Shown here: positions 36,625 to 44,092 of the stretch, piece by piece
Layout of the letters: each line of letters opens with the position of its first letter
How positions within the stretch are numbered: the stretch's first letter is position 1
DNA from: Mastigocoleus sp. MO_188.B34
Lineage (GTDB): Bacteria; Cyanobacteriota; Cyanobacteriia; Cyanobacteriales; Nostocaceae
Reading direction: 5' to 3'
DNA length: 46,175 bases
Assembly (NCBI RefSeq): GCF_030065675.1
Contig: NZ_JASJDK010000026.1
Location: 1-46,175 of the forward strand
Notes under the pieces: generated by a model
The model's database searches: none
Told to the model about the DNA's origin: nothing
What the model saw: the letters and a program-made list of their open reading frames with translations, nothing else
Position numbers and translations under genes: made by a program

Positions 36625-39600
36625 TTACTCCCAAAGCAGTACAGAGGGTAATAATTCTGGATATGCCAACCGCAGCAACTGATAGCCAATCCCAGCTGTA
36701 CCCTGAAAGAAGCCAGGGTTAAACACGGAATTGGGCAAGTTGGCAAACAGTTGATAAGCTCCTGTTTGGTTGGCTCTAGCAACGATATTGGTTGCTTGTT
36801 GCAGAGCAACCTGACGCAAATCTGGACTATTGAGTCGCTGGGCTCCAACCAAAAGAACCTCTACTCGACCTAAGTTCCCACAGCACAGATGGTCAATCGC
36901 CTGCAATCCATGCTTCTGAGTTGTTTGCAGCGCAATTTCAATTTCACGCTTGATTTCGGGAGTCTCCACAATTCCTAGGCACCCTAAACGCCCCAAACCG
37001 ATTCCGGCAGCCCCGTGGCACCACTGAACTGCAAAGCCAGGGTTTCTGCCTTCCAAGCTACGGAAATCAGCCCAATTGCCATGTTTCTCTGAGAAGACAC
37101 TACGTTCATACTCAATACCTTCTAGGGCGGCTTCTAAATAGTTCTGGTTGTGGGTGGCGGTGTAGAGTCGCAACAAGGCGTAGGCAACTCCGGCTGCTCC
37201 GTGGGAGAAGCCAGTGAGCGGTCCTTTGGCAACCGTATTCCAAGCTTTAGGCGCACCATCTTTACTTACTTGCTTGTTGATGAGATGTTGTCCACAGGTG
37301 ATCGCTTTTTCTAAAACTGTAGTTTCAGCCGTCGCTTCATAGAGAGACAATAACCCTAAAATTGTTCCGGCTGCTCCGCCCATAATATCCAACTGTCGAT
37401 CTGCGGCAATCAGTTCTGGGGTAATCCAACTGGCAAACCTACCTGCATCAGTTAACAAGGTCCCATCTTTGAGAAATTGACTCGCCTTTACTAGGGCATA
37501 AATAATTGAGCCTAAACCAGTTGCACCCCCTATTCCGGTAAGCCGAGCAAAGCGTTGCTGGGCTTCTAAGTCCAATATTTCCAGTTGCTGCCGTAGGGGC
37601 TTTAAGACGCGTAATGCTAACTCACTAAATTGAGGTTCGTGAGTCACCTGATAAAGTCCAGCAAAGAATAAGGCAACCCCACAGCGTCCATCATACAGGC
37701 TATCGCCCAGTAGTTGTAGCTGAAAGCGCTCGGCTTCAGGAACAAAGCCCATGCCAATCCAATTAAGACTGCCATCGGCATCTTCAAGCGCCCTAGCTTC
37801 AAGTTCAGTCGCAATCTTCCATGCTTCTTGAATCAGTTGTTCTGAACTGAGGGGCGGCAAAGAATATTCCTGCTGTTGTTGATGCTTATCAGTAGTAGTT
37901 TGTGCGATTCTGGCATAGAATGCTCCCTGAATAATCGCGATTTGTCGGACTAAGTCCGTTTCATCCAGAGCTTGCAGTTGTTCTCTAACCTGTTGATAAC
38001 TAGCTTCTTTGAAGTATTGGGGAATTATTGAGATACCCTTCAAAGCTAGGGCATCGCTATTCGCACTAGCCGTAAAGAAGGGAATATCCAACTGCTCCAT
38101 TGCCCGGAGTTCTGCCTGCAGGATGGGCCAGGCATTGGGTTTTTTCTGAGTAACTAGATAGGCATGACTGAGACGATCTAGCTCAATGCTATAGTCTACG
38201 GCATTCTTGAGATGATCTGGTGACCAAGCATGTTGCAAAATAGTGAAGTAGATGCCGGTAGCCCGGAAAACAAATCGGACTTGCTGATGCTGGAATAATG
38301 CTAATGGACTCTCTAGTGCTAATAAACTCTTCTTGTGAACCATCAAAAAGCGGTACATCTGCTCAAACCCAGCACAAAGTTGTTCTTGATAATCATTCGG
38401 AGACAAGGCAGTATCTCCTAAAAGAGGCACATTTTTCTCTATAGACCAGGTGACTGTTTGATTACGCAGGTGCATATTATCGGTGTTGATCGCTTGCCAC
38501 TGTGGCACTTTTCGAGGGGCTTGCTGAGAATGGGTGCTGCCCAAACCACTGATATCGTAGGCAATGCGCTTATCGATACTGAAGTCCCAACGGGGCATCA
38601 TTCCTGTGCGTAATACAGATTCCCAAAATAGTCGCAGGGACTCTGTTTCCAATGCTTGAGGTGAATTTTCGATGGGGTTGGCTTGATGGTGCTGCAAAGT
38701 TTCCGTATCGATTATTACAAGGTGTTCACCACTGGCAATCAGGTTTCCATGGTGACAGTCGGTTCCCCGTAAGACATAAATCAGACACAGTAACATACCC
38801 GCCCGTTGATAAAAGCGATCAACTGCTGCTTTGTCTTTACAGAGTTGGTGCTCGACATATTCAACCCAGCCGTAATCCCCCTGATTGAGCACCTCGATGA
38901 CCTTAAAATCTAATAGTTTACTTTGGTGATTACACCAGTCGAGAAGATGATTCCATGCTACTTCCAAACTCAAATCCTTGGGTTTGTAGACTAGCTTAAG
39001 TCCTGATTCAAAGGTCAGCAGAATGACTGTGCGTCCCTGATTATGTGGATCAGAAAGGGAAGTTTTGATTTGAGAAACTTTGCCTAAAGGCTGTGGTTCT
39101 GCCTTGAATTCCCCACGCCCTGGGCTAGGGAGAGTCTCTACATTGTTATCTCGAGACTTGTTATTTGTAATTAAGCCAAATGTCTGCTCAATAGCATCCC
39201 AATCTCGAGCCAAACGCTGAATAAATTCAGTCGTTGCTTCCACCCAGAAATCCACGGCGGTTGCGAGCAATCGACCTAACACAGGGTACTTATAAAAAAA
39301 GTTGAATAAACCATTCTGTAAGAGTCCCTCAACAAAATGGTTGTATTGTATCTTGCTATTGCTGGGTTCTTCTTGTAGCCCCAGCAGGTTGAGTAAATTT
39401 TGACCAAAGGGACGAACTTTAGAGAATTCAAAATCTAGGGTCTTGCTAGAGATAGTCGCTAATCGTTGCAACAAGCTCCGTTCCAGGGAACAATACGCCT
39501 CTTTCTCTAGAATAGATAAGGGAAGTTCTGCTGAGGAAAACTGAGAAGACCCCAAAGAAGTCAGTAAATTCTGTCTAGCAACTTTAATAGCAGGTAATAA

Positions 39601-40002
39601 GATATCTTCAAAGACAATGGGCGCTTCTGGCTCAGTTGGCAGTAAGACTTCAGCATCAGGATTGAACTCTGTTGCAGTTTCCACGATCTGGCGCAAGGTT
39701 TCTGCCCATGTTGGCAAAGCCTGTTCGCCTGCCAGTTGTACTGTTCCCAATCGAGGACGAACGGTGTCGAGGTCTAAATTCTCCCACTGTAAGCGTTTCT
39801 GCAAAGTTGATAGTTTACTTTCATGGGCAATGGTCTGACACCAACGATTGAGTCGATCAAGAACGATTTGTTCGTTTGTCTTTTCTGCCACAACGACAAA
39901 ACGTTCTTGATCGAGCCGTTCCCAAAGGAAACTGGCATTGGCAATAATCATGGCGAAATCGACTTTGGTGATGTGGCGGCATTCAAAAAGCAGTTGGGAC
40001 AT
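36625..40002 (-). CDS. lanM: Class II lanthipeptide synthetase LanM, CCG type
   Basis: 1125 residues. The dehydratase half phosphorylates and eliminates Ser/Thr: VYKPKDLS with K340, GTDCHHGN at 413-420 and IDTET at 431-435. The cyclase half is LanC-like: SHGAAG with H934, then zinc ligands C995 (WCHG) and C1040-C1041 (HLCCGNLG). The third ligand is Cys instead of the usual His, the Cys-Cys-Gly signature of ProcM-like LanMs known for relaxed substrate choice. It forms (methyl)lanthionine rings in the precursor encoded just upstream. A Shine-Dalgarno GAGGA precedes the ATG. G+C appears higher than in the flanking small genes, consistent with a different history. Confidence 0.95.
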   Translation of the reverse strand: MSQLLFECRHITKVDFAMIIANASFLWERLDQERFVVVAEKTNEQIVLDRLNRWCQTIAHESKLSTLQKRLQWENLDLDTVRPRLGTVQLAGEQALPTWAETLRQIVETATEFNPDAEVLLPTEPEAPIVFEDILLPAIKVARQNLLTSLGSSQFSSAELPLSILEKEAYCSLERSLLQRLATISSKTLDFEFSKVRPFGQNLLNLLGLQEEPSNSKIQYNHFVEGLLQNGLFNFFYKYPVLGRLLATAVDFWVEATTEFIQRLARDWDAIEQTFGLITNNKSRDNNVETLPSPGRGEFKAEPQPLGKVSQIKTSLSDPHNQGRTVILLTFESGLKLVYKPKDLSLEVAWNHLLDWCNHQSKLLDFKVIEVLNQGDYGWVEYVEHQLCKDKAAVDRFYQRAGMLLCLIYVLRGTDCHHGNLIASGEHLVIIDTETLQHHQANPIENSPQALETESLRLFWESVLRTGMMPRWDFSIDKRIAYDISGLGSTHSQQAPRKVPQWQAINTDNMHLRNQTVTWSIEKNVPLLGDTALSPNDYQEQLCAGFEQMYRFLMVHKKSLLALESPLALFQHQQVRFVFRATGIYFTILQHAWSPDHLKNAVDYSIELDRLSHAYLVTQKKPNAWPILQAELRAMEQLDIPFFTASANSDALALKGISIIPQYFKEASYQQVREQLQALDETDLVRQIAIIQGAFYARIAQTTTDKHQQQQEYSLPPLSSEQLIQEAWKIATELEARALEDADGSLNWIGMGFVPEAERFQLQLLGDSLYDGRCGVALFFAGLYQVTHEPQFSELALRVLKPLRQQLEILDLEAQQRFARLTGIGGATGLGSIIYALVKASQFLKDGTLLTDAGRFASWITPELIAADRQLDIMGGAAGTILGLLSLYEATAETTVLEKAITCGQHLINKQVSKDGAPKAWNTVAKGPLTGFSHGAAGVAYALLRLYTATHNQNYLEAALEGIEYERSVFSEKHGNWADFRSLEGRNPGFAVQWCHGAAGIGLGRLGCLGIVETPEIKREIEIALQTTQKHGLQAIDHLCCGNLGRVEVLLVGAQRLNSPDLRQVALQQATNIVARANQTGAYQLFANLPNSVFNPGFFQGTAGIGYQLLRLAYPELLPSVLLWE

Positions 40003-40051
40003 AGGGGATTCCTCTTCTTAAATTCTGATTTGAGTTCAATGTTAGAAATCA

Positions 40052-40093
40052 CTCAACCCAGAAATGAGTCAAGTGGCTCATTTCTGGGTTGAG
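40052..40093 (-). promoter_or_regulatory. Perfect 17-bp hairpin between precursor and lanM
   Basis: CTCAACCCAGAAATGAG at 40052-40068 pairs without mismatch with 40077-40093 around an 8-nt loop. No T-run follows on the minus strand, so it is more likely an mRNA-stabilising or attenuating hairpin that lets the precursor message outnumber lanM, as known in other lantibiotic operons. Confidence 0.75.
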
Positions 40094-40252
40094 GCAAACC
40101 GTTCAAGATACCCAGGTATCGAAACTGCCCAAAACCAGATGACTTTGTAGAAGTCCATCTCAGACATCGATTTTGGGCAAAAGATTTTACGCCTTTAGGC
40201 TAGAATATGGAAAAGTGTCTTATCATTTACACCGTAAATCTTTCAGGCTTCC

Positions 40253-40528
40253 TCACTTACACCGATCTGTGTAGCAAGGACGGCAAGTAATATCTGTCCA
40301 GTATAAGCGACGCCCCGCTACAGCTAGTAGCTTTTCTTCGCTCAGTTCAGGCAATTTATGAAGCCCCACATAAGCCAGCATTTGAGTTACATCTTCTGTT
40401 GTAAGATTTTTACATTTGTCAGTAACAGCATTTGTGACCAGTTTGACAACTTCATCTTGGGTCTTTGCCTCTTTAATTTGCTGGCATACCTCATCGTCTT
40501 TAAGCACAGCTTTAAGTTCTTCTATCAT
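40253..40528 (-). CDS. lanA: Lanthipeptide precursor with Nif11-type leader
   Basis: 91 residues after an excellent Shine-Dalgarno (AAAGGAG). Residues 1-72 form a helical acidic leader of the Nif11-like type ending ELSEEKLLAVAG, a double-Gly-type cleavage site. The core (73-91) is RRLYWTDITCRPCYTDRCK: Thr 78, 81, 87 and Cys 82, 85, 90, no Ser. Up to three methyllanthionine rings are possible. Unusually for the family the leader also has two cysteines (C15, C39). It lies directly upstream of lanM on the same strand. The C39 peptidase/transporter needed for cleavage is not in the window. Bioactivity unknown. Confidence 0.92.
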   Translation of the reverse strand: MIEELKAVLKDDEVCQQIKEAKTQDEVVKLVTNAVTDKCKNLTTEDVTQMLAYVGLHKLPELSEEKLLAVAGRRLYWTDITCRPCYTDRCK

Positions 40529-40540
40529 TAGTTTTTCTCC

Positions 40541-40915
40541 TTTATTGAGATTTTTTGTTTAGAATTTGTTAACAGAAAAGCTTTTAATTGATAATCATAT
40601 AAATTAGAATTTAAATTCTAGATTATCAAAGAGTTTTAAAGCTTATTTGGTTGTTACCTTTACCTTCCATATATAAATATTATTTCGATTTAATCTTATT
40701 GATAATTAACTATTTTTGGGTAAGATAATAATTAAGTATTAAGTATTTTTAGATTATCCTCAAAAGATAAAAATTAAAAATTAAATATTTTCTAATAATT
40801 CTCTAAAATTGAACATTTATTATTTCCATAAATCTTCCAACAAAAAAAGATATTAGATTAGTAAATAGCATAATCTAATATCGGATTTAGAGAATATATT
40901 AGTTGATTAATTAGC
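40541..40915. repeat. Duplicated noncoding module, copy 1 (upstream of lanA)
   Basis: Long AT-rich region homologous, block by block, to 44093-44470. Shared blocks include TTGAGATTTxTTGTTxAGAA, CTAGATTATCAAAGA, ATATATAAATATTATTT and AAxTAxxTATTTTTxGGTAA, plus a terminator. Read toward the minus strand it offers a terminator for the gene upstream, then a presumed promoter for the lanA-lanM operon. Confidence 0.8.
40842..40882 (-). terminator. Intrinsic terminator in module copy 1
   Basis: On the minus strand GATATTAGATTA pairs perfectly with TAATCTAATATC around a 10-nt loop, then seven T. It ends transcription coming from the small-gene array upstream. Confidence 0.85.
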
Positions 40916-40988
40916 AGCGATTGGAGTTTTTACCCGCATAACAAACACGCCGTCACTCTGAATTAGAGAAATCTGTTTAGCAAAAGCA

Positions 40989-41288
40989 CTATGCGTTAAC
41001 TTTTATATTTGGTCCTGATGCAAAAGGATTAGTCACTTTAAAATCAGAATAAATGCCAACTTCTTTACGAGAGAAGGATAGATCGACAGATAAAGGAGCT
41101 GTCCTGCAAGGATCTATACCGATACGCTTAAAGGTGACAAGAAGTGGTAAGCTTTCTTGTACCGAAACTTCAAAGTCACTTTTATCGGTGCAACCTGTAC
41201 TAGTTACGGTAATAATAACCTCAGTTTCTGTTACGACAAGACCGTGTAAGACTTCAACAGATTTAGATTCTTTTTTGGTAGTAGACAT
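40989..41288 (-). CDS. Small hypothetical protein
   Basis: 99 residues, cytoplasmic, rich in beta-type alternation (EVIITVTSTGC, LPLLVTFKRIGIDPC, LSVDLSFSRKEVGIYSDF) with two cysteines. I do not recognise it. After its stop, a shifted frame continues with AFAKQISLIQSDGVFVM and ends TPIAAN-stop at about 40910, which looks coding-like; a frameshift near the end is possible. It is the last gene before the module-1 terminator and is transcribed like the paralogous genes upstream. Confidence 0.65.
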   Translation of the reverse strand: MSTTKKESKSVEVLHGLVVTETEVIITVTSTGCTDKSDFEVSVQESLPLLVTFKRIGIDPCRTAPLSVDLSFSRKEVGIYSDFKVTNPFASGPNIKVNA

Positions 41289-41507
41289 AGTTTAAGTTAA
41301 TCTCTTTAATGATTTACAAAAAATAATTGATCAATTGCACATAGTTTTAAATTGTGAACAATTTATATAGCAGTTCTTAATCGAATGAAGTAAACCATAA
41401 GACTGAATTACCAAGCTTTTTAGCTTCATATGTATACCTCATCAGCCAAAGAAATACTATATTTCCACCTGTTTCAGCTTTTCAAGGGGTTGTGCAAAAA
41501 TCCCTAA

Positions 41508-42152
41508 TTACTGGCGGGTGAATAGTAAATAACTCGACGCAGAGGGATATGTCAGGATTAAACCTTCATCGGTTAATTTATATTCCTTAACTTGTTGTAG
41601 AGCGTTCAAATAGCTTCTTTCTTGTGTGTCGATCTCCACACTACAAGATATTAGTGTAGAAGCTATATTCTGAATCTGAATTTTGCCAGAACTTCCATCG
41701 AGTGGTTTAACCGTGTAGTTGCTAAAGTATCGATTGCAGCCTCCACTACCGCTAATTCTGCCATCATTAAATTCTGCAGTAATTTTAGTATTCGGTAGTA
41801 TTTGAGTTTCTACACCCGATTTAAGTATCCAACTTCCCTCTATATTTACTTGAGTGGAAATTACCTTATGATTCCCATCTGCATAAACTTTATAAAGGTT
41901 ATAGTTTTGTTCTTCTGGTGAGAGCTTGTAACTTGCCTCTATAGATGATATGACTGGTAAAACTAAGCCATCTGGAGGTTGGGCTACGAAATCGAATTCT
42001 AATCCATTCCCAGATGATACAGGGCGTGGAATCAATTCACCATCAGTCCAGCCCCCCGTACTCACAGTTCCGGATGCTTTTATGATTGGTGATTCGGTAA
42101 GTATATATATCTTGTCTACTGTCGGCACTTTCTTCTTGGTCATATTGATCAC
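41508..42152 (-). CDS. GGW/EFDF-domain + META-domain protein
   Basis: 214 residues, GTG start at 42152 behind AAAGGAG (ATG at 42143 is the start by analogy with relatives). The N-terminal ~95 residues are an uncharacterised domain: ASGTVSTGGWTDGELIPRP, LEFDFVAQPPDG, VISSIEASYKLSPEE. The C-terminal ~110 form a META (HslJ-like) domain: IEGSWILKSG, ITAEFNDGRISGSGGCNRYF, YLNALQQVKEYKL. It is the only complete fusion in the array and shows how the separate pieces upstream were once joined. No signal peptide. Function unknown. Confidence 0.82.
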   Translation of the reverse strand: MINMTKKKVPTVDKIYILTESPIIKASGTVSTGGWTDGELIPRPVSSGNGLEFDFVAQPPDGLVLPVISSIEASYKLSPEEQNYNLYKVYADGNHKVISTQVNIEGSWILKSGVETQILPNTKITAEFNDGRISGSGGCNRYFSNYTVKPLDGSSGKIQIQNIASTLISCSVEIDTQERSYLNALQQVKEYKLTDEGLILTYPSASSYLLFTRQ

Positions 42153-42225
42153 CGTTATTTTTCTCCTTTATATTCGTTAACACACTTTATAAGACCACCT
42201 ATTGCACTTATATAAGTGCTTTATT

Positions 42226-42516
42226 CTAAAAAAATTCTCTTTTGATTATGAGCGGCATAAACGATGAAATCGTTGTGCCCCTTTCTTCTGGTGATAGCTT
42301 ATAACTTGCCTCTATAGGCGATATTACTTGTACAACAGGACCATCTGGAGGTTGGACCACGAAATCGAATTCGCATTTTCCAGCAGATGATGAAGGGCGT
42401 GGAATCAATTCGGCATCAGTCCAGCCCCCTGTGGTTATGGTTCCTGATGCTATTATCACTGGTGGCTCAGTAAGTATATCTAGTTGATCTACTGTCGAAA
42501 CTTTCTTTTTGCTCAT
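42226..42516 (-). CDS. GGW/EFDF-domain protein (frameshifted C-terminus)
   Basis: 96 residues. The start MSKKKVSTVD and the core ASGTITTGGWTDAELIPRP, CEFDFVVQPPDG, VISPIEASYKLSPEERG match the relatives. After SPEERG the frame turns to TTISSF and ends. Adding one G to the GGGG run near 42280 would give GHNDFIVYAAHNQKRIFLE, matching the ending of the neighbours. So either a real one-base deletion or a sequencing error. Confidence 0.75.
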   Translation of the reverse strand: MSKKKVSTVDQLDILTEPPVIIASGTITTGGWTDAELIPRPSSSAGKCEFDFVVQPPDGPVVQVISPIEASYKLSPEERGTTISSFMPLIIKREFF

Positions 42517-42576
42517 CGTTATTTTCTGCTTTATCTTCGTTAATGTACTTTATGACGTTGCCGATCGCACTATCAA

Positions 42577-42924
42577 TTACTGCCGGGTGAATAGTAGATA
42601 ACGCCACGGAGAGGGATATGGCATGATTAAATCTTCATCGGTTAATTCATATTCCCTTACTTGTTGCAATGCCTGAAAATAACTACTTTCTTGTGAGTTT
42701 ATCTCCTCACTACAAAATATTTTTGTAGAGGCTATCTTCCCAATATGGATTTTGCCAAAACCGTCATCTTGTGGTTGCTGATAACTAGCATTGTATTGAT
42801 TACAGCCGCCATTACCACTAAGTCTACCACCCTTGAATTCGGCAGTAATTTTGGTATTTGGTAGAAGTTGAGCCCCTATACCTGATTTAAGTATCCATTT
42901 TCCTTCTATGCTTACCTGAGTCAT
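42577..42924 (-). CDS. Stand-alone META-domain protein
   Basis: 115 residues: MTQVSIEGKWILKSG, ITAEFKGGRLSGNGGCNQYN, ALQQVREYELTDEDLI, ending YLLFTRQ like the META half of 41508-42152. The META domain is a small beta-rich fold found in HslJ-type proteins. Here it lacks the N-terminal GGW/EFDF domain that precedes it in the fused relative; the ATG corresponds to an internal position there. Probably derived from a split fusion gene. No signal peptide is present. The role is unknown. Confidence 0.78.
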   Translation of the reverse strand: MTQVSIEGKWILKSGIGAQLLPNTKITAEFKGGRLSGNGGCNQYNASYQQPQDDGFGKIHIGKIASTKIFCSEEINSQESSYFQALQQVREYELTDEDLIMPYPSPWRYLLFTRQ

Positions 42925-43099
42925 GAGCTAATACTCCAAAATAATAGGGTTAGATGATGTTGGGTTGAAGTAACACAACCCAATCTATTTGTCGTAGTCA
43001 TCATTTTCTGCTTGTCATTAGTTGATGCTTGAAAGTGCTGTTAGACTAAGATACAGAATCTAAATCATTACAAAATCAGAAAATATATTATCGGTTAAA

Positions 43100-43390
43100 T
43101 TATTCCAAAAATAAGCCCTTTTTATTGTTAGATGCATAAACTATAAAATGGTTGTTTACCATTACAATTCCAGACTTGTAAGTTGCATCTATAGGCAACA
43201 TTACTTGTGTAACAGGACCATCTGGAGGTTGTGCTACAAAATCGAATTCGCATTTTCCACCAACACATGATGAAGGACGCAGAATCAATTCTGGATCTTT
43301 CCAGCCTTCCGTGTTCACGGTTCCGACTGCTCTTATTGAATCCTGATATATATGTATCTCCTGTACTTCAAAAATTTTCTTTTTGGTCAT
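43100..43390 (-). CDS. GGW/EFDF-domain protein
   Basis: 96 residues after AAAGGG: MTKKKIFEVQEIH, AVGTVNTEGWKDPELILRP, CEFDFVAQPPDG, VMLPIDATYKSG, ending HFIVYASNNKKGLFLE. It keeps the same plan as the three other copies but lacks the usual LSPEERG stretch (a short deletion). Two cysteines in SSCVGGKCEF. Unknown function; the pattern suggests a beta-sandwich. Confidence 0.75.
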   Translation of the reverse strand: MTKKKIFEVQEIHIYQDSIRAVGTVNTEGWKDPELILRPSSCVGGKCEFDFVAQPPDGPVTQVMLPIDATYKSGIVMVNNHFIVYASNNKKGLFLE

Positions 43391-43450
43391 TTTTATTTTT
43401 CCCTTTGATAATTTGAGTTTTACTTAAGACACTAAGTATGGGGAAACTAG

Positions 43451-43500
43451 TATAAGTATTCAATTTCTTTCTATGTTTGCCTGAGTCAGAGCTAATACTT
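43451..43500 (-). pseudogene. Remnant of a META-domain start
   Basis: The minus strand reads GTATTAGCTC-TGACTCAGGC-AAACATAGAA-AGAAATTGAATACTTA, matching the region around the start of the META gene at 42924 (GTATTAGCTC-ATGACTCAGG-TAAGCATAGA-AGGAAAATGG). The start codon is lost and a stop follows within a few codons, so an ancestral META copy between two GGW/EFDF genes has been deleted. Confidence 0.65.
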
Positions 43501-43537
43501 CAAAATACTATTGTTTAATTAGGTTAGATATTTTTCC

Positions 43538-43849
43538 TCACCCCGACTTATACAAGTGCCATATTCCTAAAAAAATTCTCTTTTGATTGCGATCTGCATA
43601 AATGATGAAATCCTTATGTCCCCTTTCTTCTGGTGAAAGCTTGTAAATTGCCTCTACAGGCGATATTACTTGTGAAACAAAACCATCTGGAGGTTGAGCT
43701 ACGAAATCAAATTCTAATCCTTTTCCTAATGATGCAGGACGCGAAATTAATTCGGCATCTTTCCAGCCCTCCATGTTCACAGTACCGTATGCTCTTATGC
43801 TCTCTTGAGATATATCGATAGTATATATAATCCCCACCAGCCTTTTCAT
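43538..43849 (-). CDS. GGW/EFDF-domain protein, possibly the C-part of a broken fusion
   Basis: 103 residues. The domain is intact: ISQESIRAYGTVNMEGWKDA, LEFDFVAQPPDG, VISPVEAIYKLSPEERGHKD, FIIYADRNQKRIFLG. The apparent start MKRLVGIIYT has no ribosome-binding site and overlaps, in another frame, the end of the second MABP repeat upstream. The gene may therefore be the 3' part of an MABP-GGW/EFDF fusion broken by a frameshift. Confidence 0.68.
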   Translation of the reverse strand: MKRLVGIIYTIDISQESIRAYGTVNMEGWKDAELISRPASLGKGLEFDFVAQPPDGFVSQVISPVEAIYKLSPEERGHKDFIIYADRNQKRIFLGIWHLYKSG

Positions 43850-44079
43850 TTAAATCAGTTTCAATCTTGTCATACCCTGAAGGTGTTGCAGTGTCTTTGC
43901 CGAATATAACCTTTATGTCTCTAATAAAATTTCTTTCTTCACTTCCTTTTTTGAAACAGAGCCAGATATATTTGCCACCAGCGCCTCATGTTTAAATCAA
44001 CAGGAATTTTCTGGAATCCCTGTGGTGCTTCGGTGTATTCTCCTTTTATCACCTTAAGATCTGTAATTGCAACTGTCAT
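43805..44079 (-). pseudogene. Frameshifted MABP-domain (beta-prism) gene
   Basis: Starting MTVAITDLKVIKGEYTEAPQ, the frame reads GFQKIPVDLN and then stops soon after. Skipping one base of the ATGA at 43986-43989 restores GAGGKYIWLCFKKGSEE and a second repeat, IRDIKVIFGKDTATPSGYDK then IETDLNEKAGGDYIYY. The pattern P.G(Y/F).KI..DLN.GAGG.YI.L is that of the MABP domain, known from MVB12 and DENN proteins and present in some bacterial proteins. Two repeats remain. A second frame change links to the next gene. Confidence 0.8.
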
Positions 44080-44092
44080 AAATCTTGATTCC

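Noticed and set aside
40066-40155. 29-codon ORF (MSEMDFYKVIWFW...) between lanA and lanM
   Set aside because: No ribosome-binding site, and it runs into the hairpin; no leader features.
43100-43849. The small GGW/EFDF genes as extra lanthipeptide precursors for the promiscuous LanM
   Set aside because: They are small and paralogous, but their C-termini (e.g. FIIYADRNQKRIF) lack Cys and there is no AVAG-type cleavage site; conservation is in a folded domain, not a leader.
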